Shown: positions 49,036 through 57,657 of the stretch, in pieces
Layout of the letters: every line of letters begins with the position of its first letter
Numbering within the stretch: the stretch's first letter is position 1
Assembly (NCBI RefSeq): GCF_017354985.1
Contig: NZ_CP071501.1
Coordinates: 267,501 to 331,500 of the forward strand
DNA from: Shewanella cyperi
GTDB lineage: Bacteria; Pseudomonadota; Gammaproteobacteria; Enterobacterales; Shewanellaceae
DNA length: 64,000 nucleotides
Direction: 5' to 3'
The notes under the pieces: model-generated
What the model saw: only the letters and a program-made list of their open reading frames with translations
Databases searched by the model: none
Told to the model about the DNA's origin: nothing
Translations under genes and position numbers: made by a program

Positions 49036-52000
49036 TTACTCTCTCGGTATAGGCGAATAAATTGTTGCATGTTTCTCCCCTATATCGACATGTCCTACCA
49101 TGTGACTGCACAGCTCTCTGATGGCTTTCCAAAGCATGGCTGATTCATAGTTCTCTAGATCTGCCGGCACATTATCCAGAAGAGATTTCGCACATACCAC
49201 AATGAGGCGTTCTTGCGTTCTAGAGAATGCAACGTTGGCGCGGTTTAAGTCCAAGATAAACGCAGCATTCTTAGTAATAGCAGCCGTATCACTTGCTGTT
49301 GCCGATACAACTACAACCGGACATTCGCCCCCTTGCATCTTCTCTACGGTATCAATGCGAAGAATTTCATCACGCTTACCAAGCTGCTGTGTCAGAAGGC
49401 TGCGTTGAGCACGGTGCGGGGTCATTACCACCACGCTTTTGGGACTATGCCTGTTCTTGCTTTGAAGAATGGCCTCGATAATCTCCACTTCAAGCGGATT
49501 TGCTTTTACCGAGGTTTGATCGTCATGTACTACGAGATGCAGCCTTGCTGAATCAGTCCAGATTGCACTCCAGGGGGATTCAGCATCAACTTCGTGAGCA
49601 TGATTTACCATTCCTTCGGCATCCTCCCTACCCAACAATTGAATGTTGTCGCGCTCGTAAACGGGATTTATAAGATGACGAACAACCTCTGGCAGTCGGA
49701 AGGTGAATGTCAATGAAGACAGCACAACCTGATTGTCTGCAACTTTGCGGTTAACCTTAATACCGCGCACAGCTTCATAGGCGCTTACATAAGGTTGGTA
49801 AACAGTTACTGGGTACCTGTCTTCTTCTTCCCAGTTATGAGCAACTATTGGCGCAAGCTGCCTGTGATCACCCGCGAGCATAATTTGACCATCTGCGGCG
49901 ACAAGAGTTGTCAAAGCTAGGAAATGAGCGAGCACCATCATGCTGGCTTCGTCGATAATTAACAGTTTGCTCTGGAATCCGGTGGGCCGTTTTCCAAACG
50001 CAGCTGATGAGTCGAGATTAGCTGCCAACTTCAATAGCGCAGTTGTAGTGCCACCGAGGATGACAATTCCGTTCGCTTGAGCGCTTTTGAGAGCCCTGAC
50101 TGCCGCAGTGCTATGAAGTGTTGCTATGCCGTCTAAGTCTTCATTTTCTCTTGGGTCAACGCGGAAGAGATTCACGGGGGGGGTTGGTAGTCCCGCAGCT
50201 GCAAAGCTGTGTTGTAAAGGTTCTACAGTTGTTAGAATGCGGCTCATGAGTTCGTTAACAGCCGTGTGCGTCTGTGCGCCAATTACAACAATATCGCCAG
50301 CTTGAAGCCCTATCCAGCAACGTGATAAAACGCTTGCTGCCGTCGTCTGCGTTTTACCTGTTCCAGGAGGGCCTTGTAAGAGTTGAATTCGTGCGGACTC
50401 ACCCTCAATAACAGCTTGCTGCTGGTCGGGCATCAACTGATAGCCTTCTAAAGTACGGAATGCAGACAGTGCAGCAAGCAAGCGTTGGCTTGAGTTCTCT
50501 TCGAGCGCAGCCTTTGCTGGTACGCGAGGGTTAGCCGTATCGAGCCATTGGAATGTGTGATGAGCGGGAACTTCGACAAGTCTGGCATCGGCTTTTGGTG
50601 CCACGAAGTCACTTACGCTTTCATCTAATGTTGCAAACGAAAAAGCAATCTTATCAGCTGCTTTGCTAGCAGCTATATATCGACCGCTTTTCGAGTATAG
50701 AGGGGAAAGGCGGACGAATCCTCTTGTCCAATCGATATCTTCAACTACACAAGTAGAGCCGCCAAAAAGCAGTTGGTTAATTGTTTGACCTATCTCTGGA
50801 TCTCCGGAGTGTGGACTTAATCTAGCAAACTCTGCACCACTGAAGATGTTTCGCAGAGTCGCCAGGTCAGTCTTATAAGTACCAACATCAATTTCTGCTG
50901 TCAGCTCTTTCCCTCCAGTCGCAACCTGCACATTACGGAGCGGGAGCGTAATTCCCTTGGCTACTCGATTTGCAGCCGGCACCATATGTATCGATAACCA
51001 CTCAGCAATCTTGACATGGTGATCTAGTCTCAGGAAATCGAGCGCGGCTTCTGCTGGTGTTGTTATGCCTAGATTGAATTGTCTCAGAGCAACAACATCA
51101 AGCTGAGGCTTTGAAATTTCGTCGTTGCGAGGAAGGAACCATTCCACCCATCGCATGGCATGCACACGCGCTTGCAGAAGCCCTTGAAGATAATTTGGTT
51201 GTGTTGCTTCGTAATAGCGCTCCAGTTGACCGCGTTGCTGCGCGTCTTCTGCTGTTTCTGGTTTAGGAAGGGTGTTCCAGTAGGCCCTCCAATATGGGGC
51301 ACTGAGCGAATCAAAGAAGCGACTCCTGATCTCAAAATGGTGTTCAGTCTTATCAACATCACGTTCTCGAGCCCATTCGTTATTTGGTCGAAGTTCAAGT
51401 GCTGTCTTGAAATCAAAGAGGTCTTGTCGGAAGACCCAGTCCAGGGGCACTGACTTACGGTTAATCGTGCGAGTCCAATGAAACCGCTCACCGAACCATC
51501 TTAACGAAGTCAAGACAGACAGCCCGCGGCCAGTCCAGCCAAAAGCAAGCTGATTGTCAGCTTCTTCACCAATACAAGAAAAAATTAGCTGATCGAGCGG
51601 TTCTCTGCAGCCCATCAGTTCCTGAAGGCTACGTAGTAGTCGTGTGTTTGACCGAAGGCATGCTTCGATAAGTTGTGACATTTCAGCACGTGCCCAGACA
51701 TAGAAATGAATTGGCGCAAGCCGTCCTGGTGCAATGTCTACGATTGCATTTATCAAATCATCGAAGAAGCCTTGTAGTAGTTCGGCTTCTTGTCCTGAGG
51801 CTGTGTCATGATTACTTGACCATGGGGCTGCGCGTGTCCGAATGATGTCTCGACATTCAGTAAGCTCCCGTTGCTGATAGATGGGCCTGCCATCCTCTCC
51901 AACCGCTTCCGTCTTAAGCCGCTCAACTATCGTTGCCTCTGGAGCCCACCGACCATTCGTATGTTGGAACGGTGTATGAAGTTGCCATTGGCTCGTTGTG

Positions 52001-53202
52001 ATATGAGCTGCGAGAGAACCAATTCTATTCTCAACATAATCGTAGTGAACACCTAAGTAGATTCGAACTACAGGAACACCTTGACTCTCGAACTTCGGCA
52101 ATTGACTTTGCACTCGCCAAGGGAGTCTGGCTACAGGATAGTCCTCTGGCTTATGTGCTCCGTTTGGTAGAGTTGTTCTACGAGCTCGCGCAAGCGCTTT
52201 AAGTAGGGATAAATTGCCTGAGAATCCTGGGGCAGTTCTGCATCCTCGCGCAGCAGGCGAGTCAAGATCTAGCTCGGCTAGCTGATCGATGTTGCCAATT
52301 CCATTGCTCTTGAGAACCCTTGCCGCAGATGAGTCGATGGCAACTAGTTGCATGGCTCGAGTGCGGCCAGCTTCGGGAAGACAGACCACGTTGAATTTAC
52401 AGTGATCACACTTAGATTCAATCGTGTATGGAAGGTCATTGAGATCCGTGGTGAAGACAGTATCTATTTGTCCACTTTGTTCAAGGAGCCGTAAGACATC
52501 TGAGGTTTCGACCTCCAAGTCAAGCGCGGTCAGGCCCCGTACTGGTTGAACTTCTTCCGTACCTTCGTCGATTCTCGCTACGACAGCTTCAATCGAATTC
52601 GCATGGACAGCGGCTCCGGCGATCTCCAGACCATGAACTTCGACCAGCCCTCGGACCAGCAACCTGTAGATAGCCGCTTGAATTCGCTGATACGTCTTAT
52701 CTTTCCGTGAAGCTTTGCATTCAACAAGACGAATCCGTGGTAAAAGGTCATGCCATTCAACGATCACGAAATCGATCCGACCAAGCACTTCAAAGGCACC
52801 GACGAATCCACTTACATCTATCTCGCGTCCAAACGCTAGTTGCCCAGGCACAAGTGTCCTAAGTACCTCTGCAAATTCCATCCATGTCGTTTGGGTATCT
52901 TCGCCAGCATCTCTTCGAGCACGAAATCTTGTTAGGTCAACAAAATCTTCGGCAACCAGGCCATCATCAACTTCGTCTTCACGATCGGCTCCAGCAGTAC
53001 GCAAGACAGGGTCAAGCGGATTGAATAGGCGGTTATAGAAGGGTAGCTCGCGTCGCAATTGCCGCTCATCATGCCCAAGCTTCAAGCGGCGAGCACAAGA
53101 GTGATGTCGGATATATTCCCCTATATCCGTGACTTTCAAAGCGACATGACCAGCATCTGGCATGTCGTCTTCCCTATCGAATATTGCTGTGGGCAGATCC
53201 AT
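49036..53202 (-). CDS. Fused Fe-S (Cas4/Dna2-like) nuclease and SF1 helicase
   Basis: A 1388-residue protein with two enzymatic halves. The N-terminal ~280 residues form a PD-(D/E)xK nuclease of RecB/Cas4 type: Asp144 in GRIDFVIVE, Glu161-x-Lys163 in VECKAS, QAAIY (Gln175, Tyr179), plus Cys36 and C265-x2-C268-x5-C274, the four-cysteine iron-sulfur pattern of Cas4, AddB and Dna2. The C-terminal ~450 residues form a Upf1/Dna2-type SF1 helicase: GPPGTGKTQT (near 945), IDEASM, AGDHRQLAPI, FRLPEVVRHL, TPHRAQRSLL, TVEKMQGGECPVVVVS and NVAFSRTQERLIVV. The middle is unrecognised. The start has GGAGAGGAG upstream. It is divergent from a regulator/DNA methyltransferase operon, suggesting antiphage or anti-plasmid defence. 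Confidence 0.88.
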   Translation of the reverse strand: MDLPTAIFDREDDMPDAGHVALKVTDIGEYIRHHSCARRLKLGHDERQLRRELPFYNRLFNPLDPVLRTAGADREDEVDDGLVAEDFVDLTRFRARRDAGEDTQTTWMEFAEVLRTLVPGQLAFGREIDVSGFVGAFEVLGRIDFVIVEWHDLLPRIRLVECKASRKDKTYQRIQAAIYRLLVRGLVEVHGLEIAGAAVHANSIEAVVARIDEGTEEVQPVRGLTALDLEVETSDVLRLLEQSGQIDTVFTTDLNDLPYTIESKCDHCKFNVVCLPEAGRTRAMQLVAIDSSAARVLKSNGIGNIDQLAELDLDSPAARGCRTAPGFSGNLSLLKALARARRTTLPNGAHKPEDYPVARLPWRVQSQLPKFESQGVPVVRIYLGVHYDYVENRIGSLAAHITTSQWQLHTPFQHTNGRWAPEATIVERLKTEAVGEDGRPIYQQRELTECRDIIRTRAAPWSSNHDTASGQEAELLQGFFDDLINAIVDIAPGRLAPIHFYVWARAEMSQLIEACLRSNTRLLRSLQELMGCREPLDQLIFSCIGEEADNQLAFGWTGRGLSVLTSLRWFGERFHWTRTINRKSVPLDWVFRQDLFDFKTALELRPNNEWARERDVDKTEHHFEIRSRFFDSLSAPYWRAYWNTLPKPETAEDAQQRGQLERYYEATQPNYLQGLLQARVHAMRWVEWFLPRNDEISKPQLDVVALRQFNLGITTPAEAALDFLRLDHHVKIAEWLSIHMVPAANRVAKGITLPLRNVQVATGGKELTAEIDVGTYKTDLATLRNIFSGAEFARLSPHSGDPEIGQTINQLLFGGSTCVVEDIDWTRGFVRLSPLYSKSGRYIAASKAADKIAFSFATLDESVSDFVAPKADARLVEVPAHHTFQWLDTANPRVPAKAALEENSSQRLLAALSAFRTLEGYQLMPDQQQAVIEGESARIQLLQGPPGTGKTQTTAASVLSRCWIGLQAGDIVVIGAQTHTAVNELMSRILTTVEPLQHSFAAAGLPTPPVNLFRVDPRENEDLDGIATLHSTAAVRALKSAQANGIVILGGTTTALLKLAANLDSSAAFGKRPTGFQSKLLIIDEASMMVLAHFLALTTLVAADGQIMLAGDHRQLAPIVAHNWEEEDRYPVTVYQPYVSAYEAVRGIKVNRKVADNQVVLSSLTFTFRLPEVVRHLINPVYERDNIQLLGREDAEGMVNHAHEVDAESPWSAIWTDSARLHLVVHDDQTSVKANPLEVEIIEAILQSKNRHSPKSVVVMTPHRAQRSLLTQQLGKRDEILRIDTVEKMQGGECPVVVVSATASDTAAITKNAAFILDLNRANVAFSRTQERLIVVCAKSLLDNVPADLENYESAMLWKAIRELCSHMVGHVDIGEKHATIYSPIPRE

Positions 53203-53391
53203 TTGCTCCTCTCCCCCAAAGTGAAGAATTACCCGAAGAATTTCGGCCTTTAATTCGTGTGCGTGTCGTGCTCCACGTTCAATGATGGCCCAGATCCGAT
53301 CGGTAAGTGATCAGTTGTGATTGTTCATGAAGTGTATCTACATTCACCATGCGGAGAACATCTGTTTCTAATAATGTCTTTGATTGTAAAG

Positions 53392-53405
53392 TTGATAGTT
53401 ATCAA
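53392..53405. promoter_or_regulatory. Palindrome upstream of the XRE operon
   Basis: TTGATA-GT-TATCAA is a 6+6 inverted repeat located 14 bp before the small ORF start and just upstream of its AGAGG ribosome site. This is where a controller-type repressor would act, so it is a candidate site for the XRE protein encoded downstream. Confidence 0.4.
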
Positions 53406-53419
53406 TAAGAAGAGGTGTC

Positions 53420-53563
53420 ATGGAAATTAATAGTGATTTAGATCTCATTTTTTTTCAGAAACTAATCCGCCGTCCTTCATTGCGGAATCGCAAAGTGAGG
53501 AAGATGATGGTAACATTGGTTCAGCATCAAAATAATCTCCTACAGAACAAAATGAGCCATTAA
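53420..53563 (+). CDS. Small ORF abutting the XRE gene
   Basis: A 47-codon frame (MEINSDLDLIFFQKLIRRPS ..., very basic after residue 14) starts at ATG 53420 behind GAAGAGG and ends with TAA directly against the ATG of the XRE gene (TAAATG, 53561-53566). The arrangement fits a short leader peptide or a coupled first cistron. It contains a run of eight T residues, so frame slippage is conceivable. It has no recognisable homology; a chance frame cannot be excluded. Confidence 0.4.
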   Translation: MEINSDLDLIFFQKLIRRPSLRNRKVRKMMVTLVQHQNNLLQNKMSH

Positions 53564-53779
53564 ATGATAAAATGTCATCTTTCAAAAGTGATGGGGGAGC
53601 AAAAGCTCAAAATATCCGATGTATCTAGAAAAACTGGGATCAACAGGGGAACTTTAACAAGGATGTATCATGAAACATTGGTACGAATTGATTTAGATAC
53701 TATCAACACTCTCTGTGAGTCCCTAGGTATATCTGTAGATGAGTTATTCGAATATCAGAAAAAAGAGACGAACGTGTGA
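53564..53779 (+). CDS. XRE/Cro-CI family helix-turn-helix regulator
   Basis: A 71-residue DNA-binding protein: KISDVSRKTGINRGTLTRMYHE (about 16-37) is the helix-turn-helix and DTINTLCESLGISVDELFEY the following helices, as in the YozG-like HTH group. It overlaps the methyltransferase gene by 4 nt (GTGA). Small XRE proteins in front of DNA methyltransferases often act as controllers that time expression of restriction genes, which suits the divergent nuclease-helicase. Confidence 0.87.
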   Translation: MIKCHLSKVMGEQKLKISDVSRKTGINRGTLTRMYHETLVRIDLDTINTLCESLGISVDELFEYQKKETNV

Positions 53780-55023
53780 GCACTAAGCCAGCTAAGTATA
53801 TGATGTCGCTTTTTAGTGGCGCCGGTGGTTTAGATCTCGGGCTAAAAGCAGCAGGATTCATCAATAAGCTCTGTGTCGAAATTGATACAGCGGCCCAAAA
53901 TACAATTATATTAAACCACCCTCAATGGAAGCTCGCCTCTCAAGGTGATATTCATGCGTTAACACCAAAAGAGCTTTTAGATGAGGCAGGGCTTAAACCT
54001 AGGGAACTTACTCTACTTGCAGGTGGGCCACCATGTCAGCCTTTTTCCAAATCCGGATACTGGGCCACTGGTGATACAAACCGTCTCACAGATCCTAGGG
54101 CAAAAACCTTAAAAGCCTATTTGGATATTGTTGGTGAAGCTTTACCTGAAGTTATATTGCTCGAGAATGTAAAAGGTATTGCCTTTTCCGAAAAGGATGA
54201 AGGATTGCAGTTTTTTATTGATGAACTTAACAACATCAATAGAGTTAAAAAGACCAACTATCACCCAAACGTAATCGGTCTTAATGCTGTTGATTATGGC
54301 GTCCCACAGTCACGGGAACGCGTATTTATTATCGCAAGTAGAGATGGAAAACATTTTAAGTTGCCTTCGCCAACGCACTTTGATCCTGAGAAATGCCCGG
54401 ATCAAGGTTTACCATATTTAACGGCATGGGATGCTATTGGTGATTTAGATGTTGATATTTGGTTGGACGAAGTTAAACCTTCTGGTAAGTGGGCCGACCT
54501 CCTGCCTTCGATTCCTGAAGGTCAAAACTATCTCTGGCACACAGAGAGAATGGGGGGGATACCGTTATTTGGGTGGAGAACCCGGTTTTGGTCATTTCTT
54601 CTTAAGCTTGCGAAAAATAAACCAAGTTGGACTATTCAAGCTCAGCCTGGTCCGGCAACAGGCCCCTTCCACTGGAAGGGGCGGCTGCTTTCAATTCGCG
54701 AACTTGCCCGGTTGCAAACTTTTCCAGATAGCTATGAATTTGCTGGTGATCGACGTGCTGTGCATATGCAAATTGGAAACGCTGTACCCCCGGCAATTGG
54801 AGAGTTCTTGGGCTTGGAGATTTGCCGCCAATTTTTTGGTGAAAGTGTCCGTAGAAGACTAGAGCTTATTCCTGAAAAAAGAACAGACTGCCCACCTCTA
54901 GAAACACCTAAAGCTGTGCCTAAAAAGTATTTATCGTTGCAAGGTGCTCACGGTGCTCACCCAGGACCAGGGAAAGGTCCTGGAGCACAAAAGCGAGAGC
55001 AAAAAGCACATGCTAATGTCTAA
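53776..55023 (+). CDS. DNA (cytosine-5-)-methyltransferase
   Basis: A 415-residue C5-cytosine methyltransferase starting at GTG 53776. Motifs in order: I SLFSGAGGLDLG (11-22), IV GGPPCQPFSKSG with catalytic Cys87, VI LLENVKG (Glu130), VIII QSRERV (178-183), and IX/X RELARLQTFPD ... QIGNAVPP. The target recognition region between VIII and IX is short, so the recognition site cannot be guessed. The last ~25 residues are a Gly/Pro/His-rich tail (GAHGAHPGPGKGPG) with base composition unlike the AT-rich gene body. No restriction endonuclease gene follows; the divergent nuclease-helicase is the likely partner. Confidence 0.93.
   Translation: MSTKPAKYMMSLFSGAGGLDLGLKAAGFINKLCVEIDTAAQNTIILNHPQWKLASQGDIHALTPKELLDEAGLKPRELTLLAGGPPCQPFSKSGYWATGDTNRLTDPRAKTLKAYLDIVGEALPEVILLENVKGIAFSEKDEGLQFFIDELNNINRVKKTNYHPNVIGLNAVDYGVPQSRERVFIIASRDGKHFKLPSPTHFDPEKCPDQGLPYLTAWDAIGDLDVDIWLDEVKPSGKWADLLPSIPEGQNYLWHTERMGGIPLFGWRTRFWSFLLKLAKNKPSWTIQAQPGPATGPFHWKGRLLSIRELARLQTFPDSYEFAGDRRAVHMQIGNAVPPAIGEFLGLEICRQFFGESVRRRLELIPEKRTDCPPLETPKAVPKKYLSLQGAHGAHPGPGKGPGAQKREQKAHANV
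54953..54988. repeat. Inverted repeat within the 3' end of the methyltransferase gene
   Basis: GTGCTC-(ac)-CCAGGACC (54953-54968) pairs with GGTCCTGG-AGCAC (54976-54988) across a 7-nt loop, a GC-rich hairpin in otherwise AT-rich DNA. No U tract follows, so it is not a standard terminator. Confidence 0.55.
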
Positions 55024-55163
55024 TCACACATTAAAATTCAGTCTAATTTGATATAAGAGGTTTTGCTGGATGAGGTACGTCTCCGAGGTCCTTTTCATCC
55101 CATGAGGATCATGTAATGAGCTTAGTCCGGAGGCGGCAGGGACATATGTTCAGAAAGAGTAAG

Positions 55164-55190
55164 AGGGGCTTGCTGTTGAGCCCCTTTTGG
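55164..55190 (+). terminator. Terminator downstream of the methyltransferase gene
   Basis: AGGGGCT/AGCCCCT with an 8-nt loop is followed by TTTT. The surrounding 55024-55243 stretch has no supported gene. Confidence 0.65.
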
Positions 55191-55243
55191 CCGGGTGTGG
55201 GGTGGAGACCCACGACGTTTGCCAAGCGCAGCTTGGCATTACG

Positions 55244-55864
55244 TTATTGGGCTGATTTCGAAATCAGCCTACTCATCATCACATTCGATGCGATGGAAAA
55301 CAGGCAGTAGCCGGTGAAGCACCAGAAACCGGGTTCCAGTTGGGCGTGCATTGTGATGAGCTCGCCCATCTGGCCCTTGGCGTTGCCGGCGAGGTAGCTG
55401 ACTATAATGGCCACCACGAACACGTCGGCCATGCTCCATTTGCCGATAAGGCCAATAAAATGATGCAGGCTGCGGGCGAGCCGGTCTGCGGGTTTGAGTG
55501 CCAGTAGCCCCAGCTGGCACAGCAGCTTGAGGCCGGGGATGATGACGGAGAAGGTGGCTATCAGTACTGCGACCAGCAGGTTGCCGTGGTCGGCCAGATC
55601 CTGAATTGTGCCCCAGATGCTGCGGGTCTTTTGGTAGATTTCCACCTGTCCCTCAACACGATTGAAGCCCAGCAGGGCGGATACCGAGCCGAGAATGCCG
55701 CGCACCTCTCTGTCTTCTGTCATCATACCTATGGTGGTGTCGGCAAATTTGGCCTTATCGGCCTGGCCATCGAGGCTCAGCATCGGCAGGGTCAGGCCCG
55801 GGATCAGCAGGGTGAGGGCGATAAGAATGACCAGCAGTTGGGGCCAAAGGTTGCGCTTTATCAT
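55244..55864 (-). CDS. PqiA-family inner-membrane protein
   Basis: A 206-residue protein with four hydrophobic segments and the paraquat-inducible-protein-A layout (LLIPGLTLPMLSL, then VIIPGLKLLCQLGLLAL and a GKWSMADVFVVAIIVSYLAG segment). It is a single PqiA domain, not the doubled E. coli form, and has no MCE-domain partner gene beside it. Start 55864 has GGAG upstream. Its final codons lie in a 20-bp palindrome (55252-55271) that could form a 3' hairpin. Confidence 0.82.
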   Translation of the reverse strand: MIKRNLWPQLLVILIALTLLIPGLTLPMLSLDGQADKAKFADTTIGMMTEDREVRGILGSVSALLGFNRVEGQVEIYQKTRSIWGTIQDLADHGNLLVAVLIATFSVIIPGLKLLCQLGLLALKPADRLARSLHHFIGLIGKWSMADVFVVAIIVSYLAGNAKGQMGELITMHAQLEPGFWCFTGYCLFSIASNVMMSRLISKSAQ

Positions 55865-56159
55865 GGAGTCTCCTGAATGTTTTGTCACCGCCGTACCGGG
55901 GAAATGCCCAGTGTATTAATGGGGCATGAACGGCGCCTGAATGGCGCGACTTTAGCACGGTGGGCTGCTTAACGCCGCCTGTTTGCACTCTCCCCACCCA
56001 GTATTGGCTCACGGCATTTACTCACAGGGTTCACTCGCAGCGTCACCATTCCCGCTTCCCACTCATTCCATGCATTCTGCTCATGCCAGGCGCCGATGCT
56101 TTCTATCGGGGCCTGCGACTGATAAGTTAGCCCCATGGCCGTTAACATAGATTCAACAC

Positions 56160-57593
56160 ATGAGTTCAGAGACGTCTTATTCCTTTGCCCAAGCCGCTGC
56201 CGATTTTTCCGCTTTCTCCTGGGGGCCACACATGCTGGTGTTGCTGGTGGGTGGAGGCTTGTTTTTCCTGATCTATTCAGGCTTGGTGCCGTTTCGATAC
56301 CTTAAACACGCCATCGATATCCTGCGGGGCAAGTACCCCGAAGCCAATGCGGTGGGCAATATCAGCCACGCAGGGGCGCTTTCCAGCGCCATGGCGGGGA
56401 CTGTGGGTATGGGCAATATCGGCGGGGTGGCGATTGCCATAGTGGCCGGCGGTCCCGGGGCGATTTTCTGGATGTGGGTCAGCGCCCTGGTGGGCATGGC
56501 CACCAAGTTTTTTACCTGTACCCTGGCCATCATGTATCGCGGCAAGGATGAAACCGGGCGGGTGCGCGGCGGCCCCATGTACATCATTACCCAGGGGCTT
56601 GGCAGCAAATGGAAGCCGCTGGCGGTATTCTTTTGCTCCGTGGGCCTGGTGGGCAATTTCCCGCTGTTCAATACCAACCAGCTGGTGCAGATCCTCAAGG
56701 AATACCTGTTTCTGGCCCCCGGTAGCACGGGGGTGGCGGTGGGCAGCGGCGAACACTTCTGGATGGAATTCAGCCTTGGGCTGGCAATCATGGTGCTGGT
56801 AGCCCTGGTGATCCTGGGTGGGATAAAGCGCATCGCCGCCGTGGCGACCCGAGTGGTGCCGCTGATGATCCTGCTCTATGTCGGCTGCGCCCTGTATGTG
56901 ATCCTCACTCACCTGGGTGATGTGCCCATGCAACTGGCGCGGATTGTGACCGATGCCTTTTCGGTGCAGTCTGTGGCCGGTGGATTGCTGGGCACCATGT
57001 TGACCGGCGTCAAGCGCGCGGCCTTTTCCAACGAGGCGGGCCTGGGCACAGAGGTGATGGTGCACGGCAATGCCAAAACCTCGGAGCCGGTGAAGGAAGG
57101 GCTGGTGGCCATGTTGGGTCCGGCCATCGACACCCTGCTGGTGTGCACGGCCACGGCGCTGATCATCCTGATTTCCGGTGTGTGGGAGAGCGGCGGTGCC
57201 AACGGCATCAGCCTGTCGAGCGCCGCCTTTGCCGAAACCATGCCCGGCGTCGGGCCCTATCTGATGCTGGTGTGCGTGAGCTTTTTTGCCATTACCACAA
57301 TCTTCACCCAGGCCTTTTACGGCAGCCAGTGTTTTGCCTTCCTGTTCGGCGCCAAGCGCGAGCACTGGTATCTGTACCTGTATCTGTTGGCGATTTTGTT
57401 TGCCGCCACCAATAACCTCAGCGACATAGTCAATATCATCGACGGTGCCTATGGTCTGATGGCCATTCCCACCATGACGGCGGCGCTGTTGTTGGCACCC
57501 AGGGTCAGGGCGGCGGCGAAGGACTATTTCGGCCGCCTGCGTGTTGCCAATGCCGCGGTTGGGGCTAAGGATGTGCCCGCCAATCGTCGTTGA
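56160..57593 (+). CDS. Sodium:alanine/glycine symporter (AgcS family)
   Basis: A 477-residue polytopic transporter with the AGCS-family features FLIYSGLVPFRYLKHAIDIL, GTVGMGNIGGVAIAI and GPGAIFWMWVSALVGMATKF near the N-terminus and RAAFSNEAGLGTEVM in the middle. It should import alanine or glycine with sodium. No strong ribosome site was seen before the ATG. It stands alone between the pqiA-like gene (-) and the phosphatase gene. Confidence 0.92.
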   Translation: MSSETSYSFAQAAADFSAFSWGPHMLVLLVGGGLFFLIYSGLVPFRYLKHAIDILRGKYPEANAVGNISHAGALSSAMAGTVGMGNIGGVAIAIVAGGPGAIFWMWVSALVGMATKFFTCTLAIMYRGKDETGRVRGGPMYIITQGLGSKWKPLAVFFCSVGLVGNFPLFNTNQLVQILKEYLFLAPGSTGVAVGSGEHFWMEFSLGLAIMVLVALVILGGIKRIAAVATRVVPLMILLYVGCALYVILTHLGDVPMQLARIVTDAFSVQSVAGGLLGTMLTGVKRAAFSNEAGLGTEVMVHGNAKTSEPVKEGLVAMLGPAIDTLLVCTATALIILISGVWESGGANGISLSSAAFAETMPGVGPYLMLVCVSFFAITTIFTQAFYGSQCFAFLFGAKREHWYLYLYLLAILFAATNNLSDIVNIIDGAYGLMAIPTMTAALLLAPRVRAAAKDYFGRLRVANAAVGAKDVPANRR

Positions 57594-57657
57594 GTTTTGG
57601 GGGACAGTGTGAGTTGGCGTACAATCGACTCCTTCACCTTATTCAACGGGAGTGTGA

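Noticed and set aside
48847..49143. 98-codon plus-strand frame overlapping the end of the nuclease-helicase gene
   Set aside because: It has no ribosome site, odd composition, and overlaps conserved helicase coding sequence on the other strand.
55116..55310. 64-codon plus-strand frame after the methyltransferase
   Set aside because: It reads through a terminator hairpin and into the opposite pqiA-like gene end.
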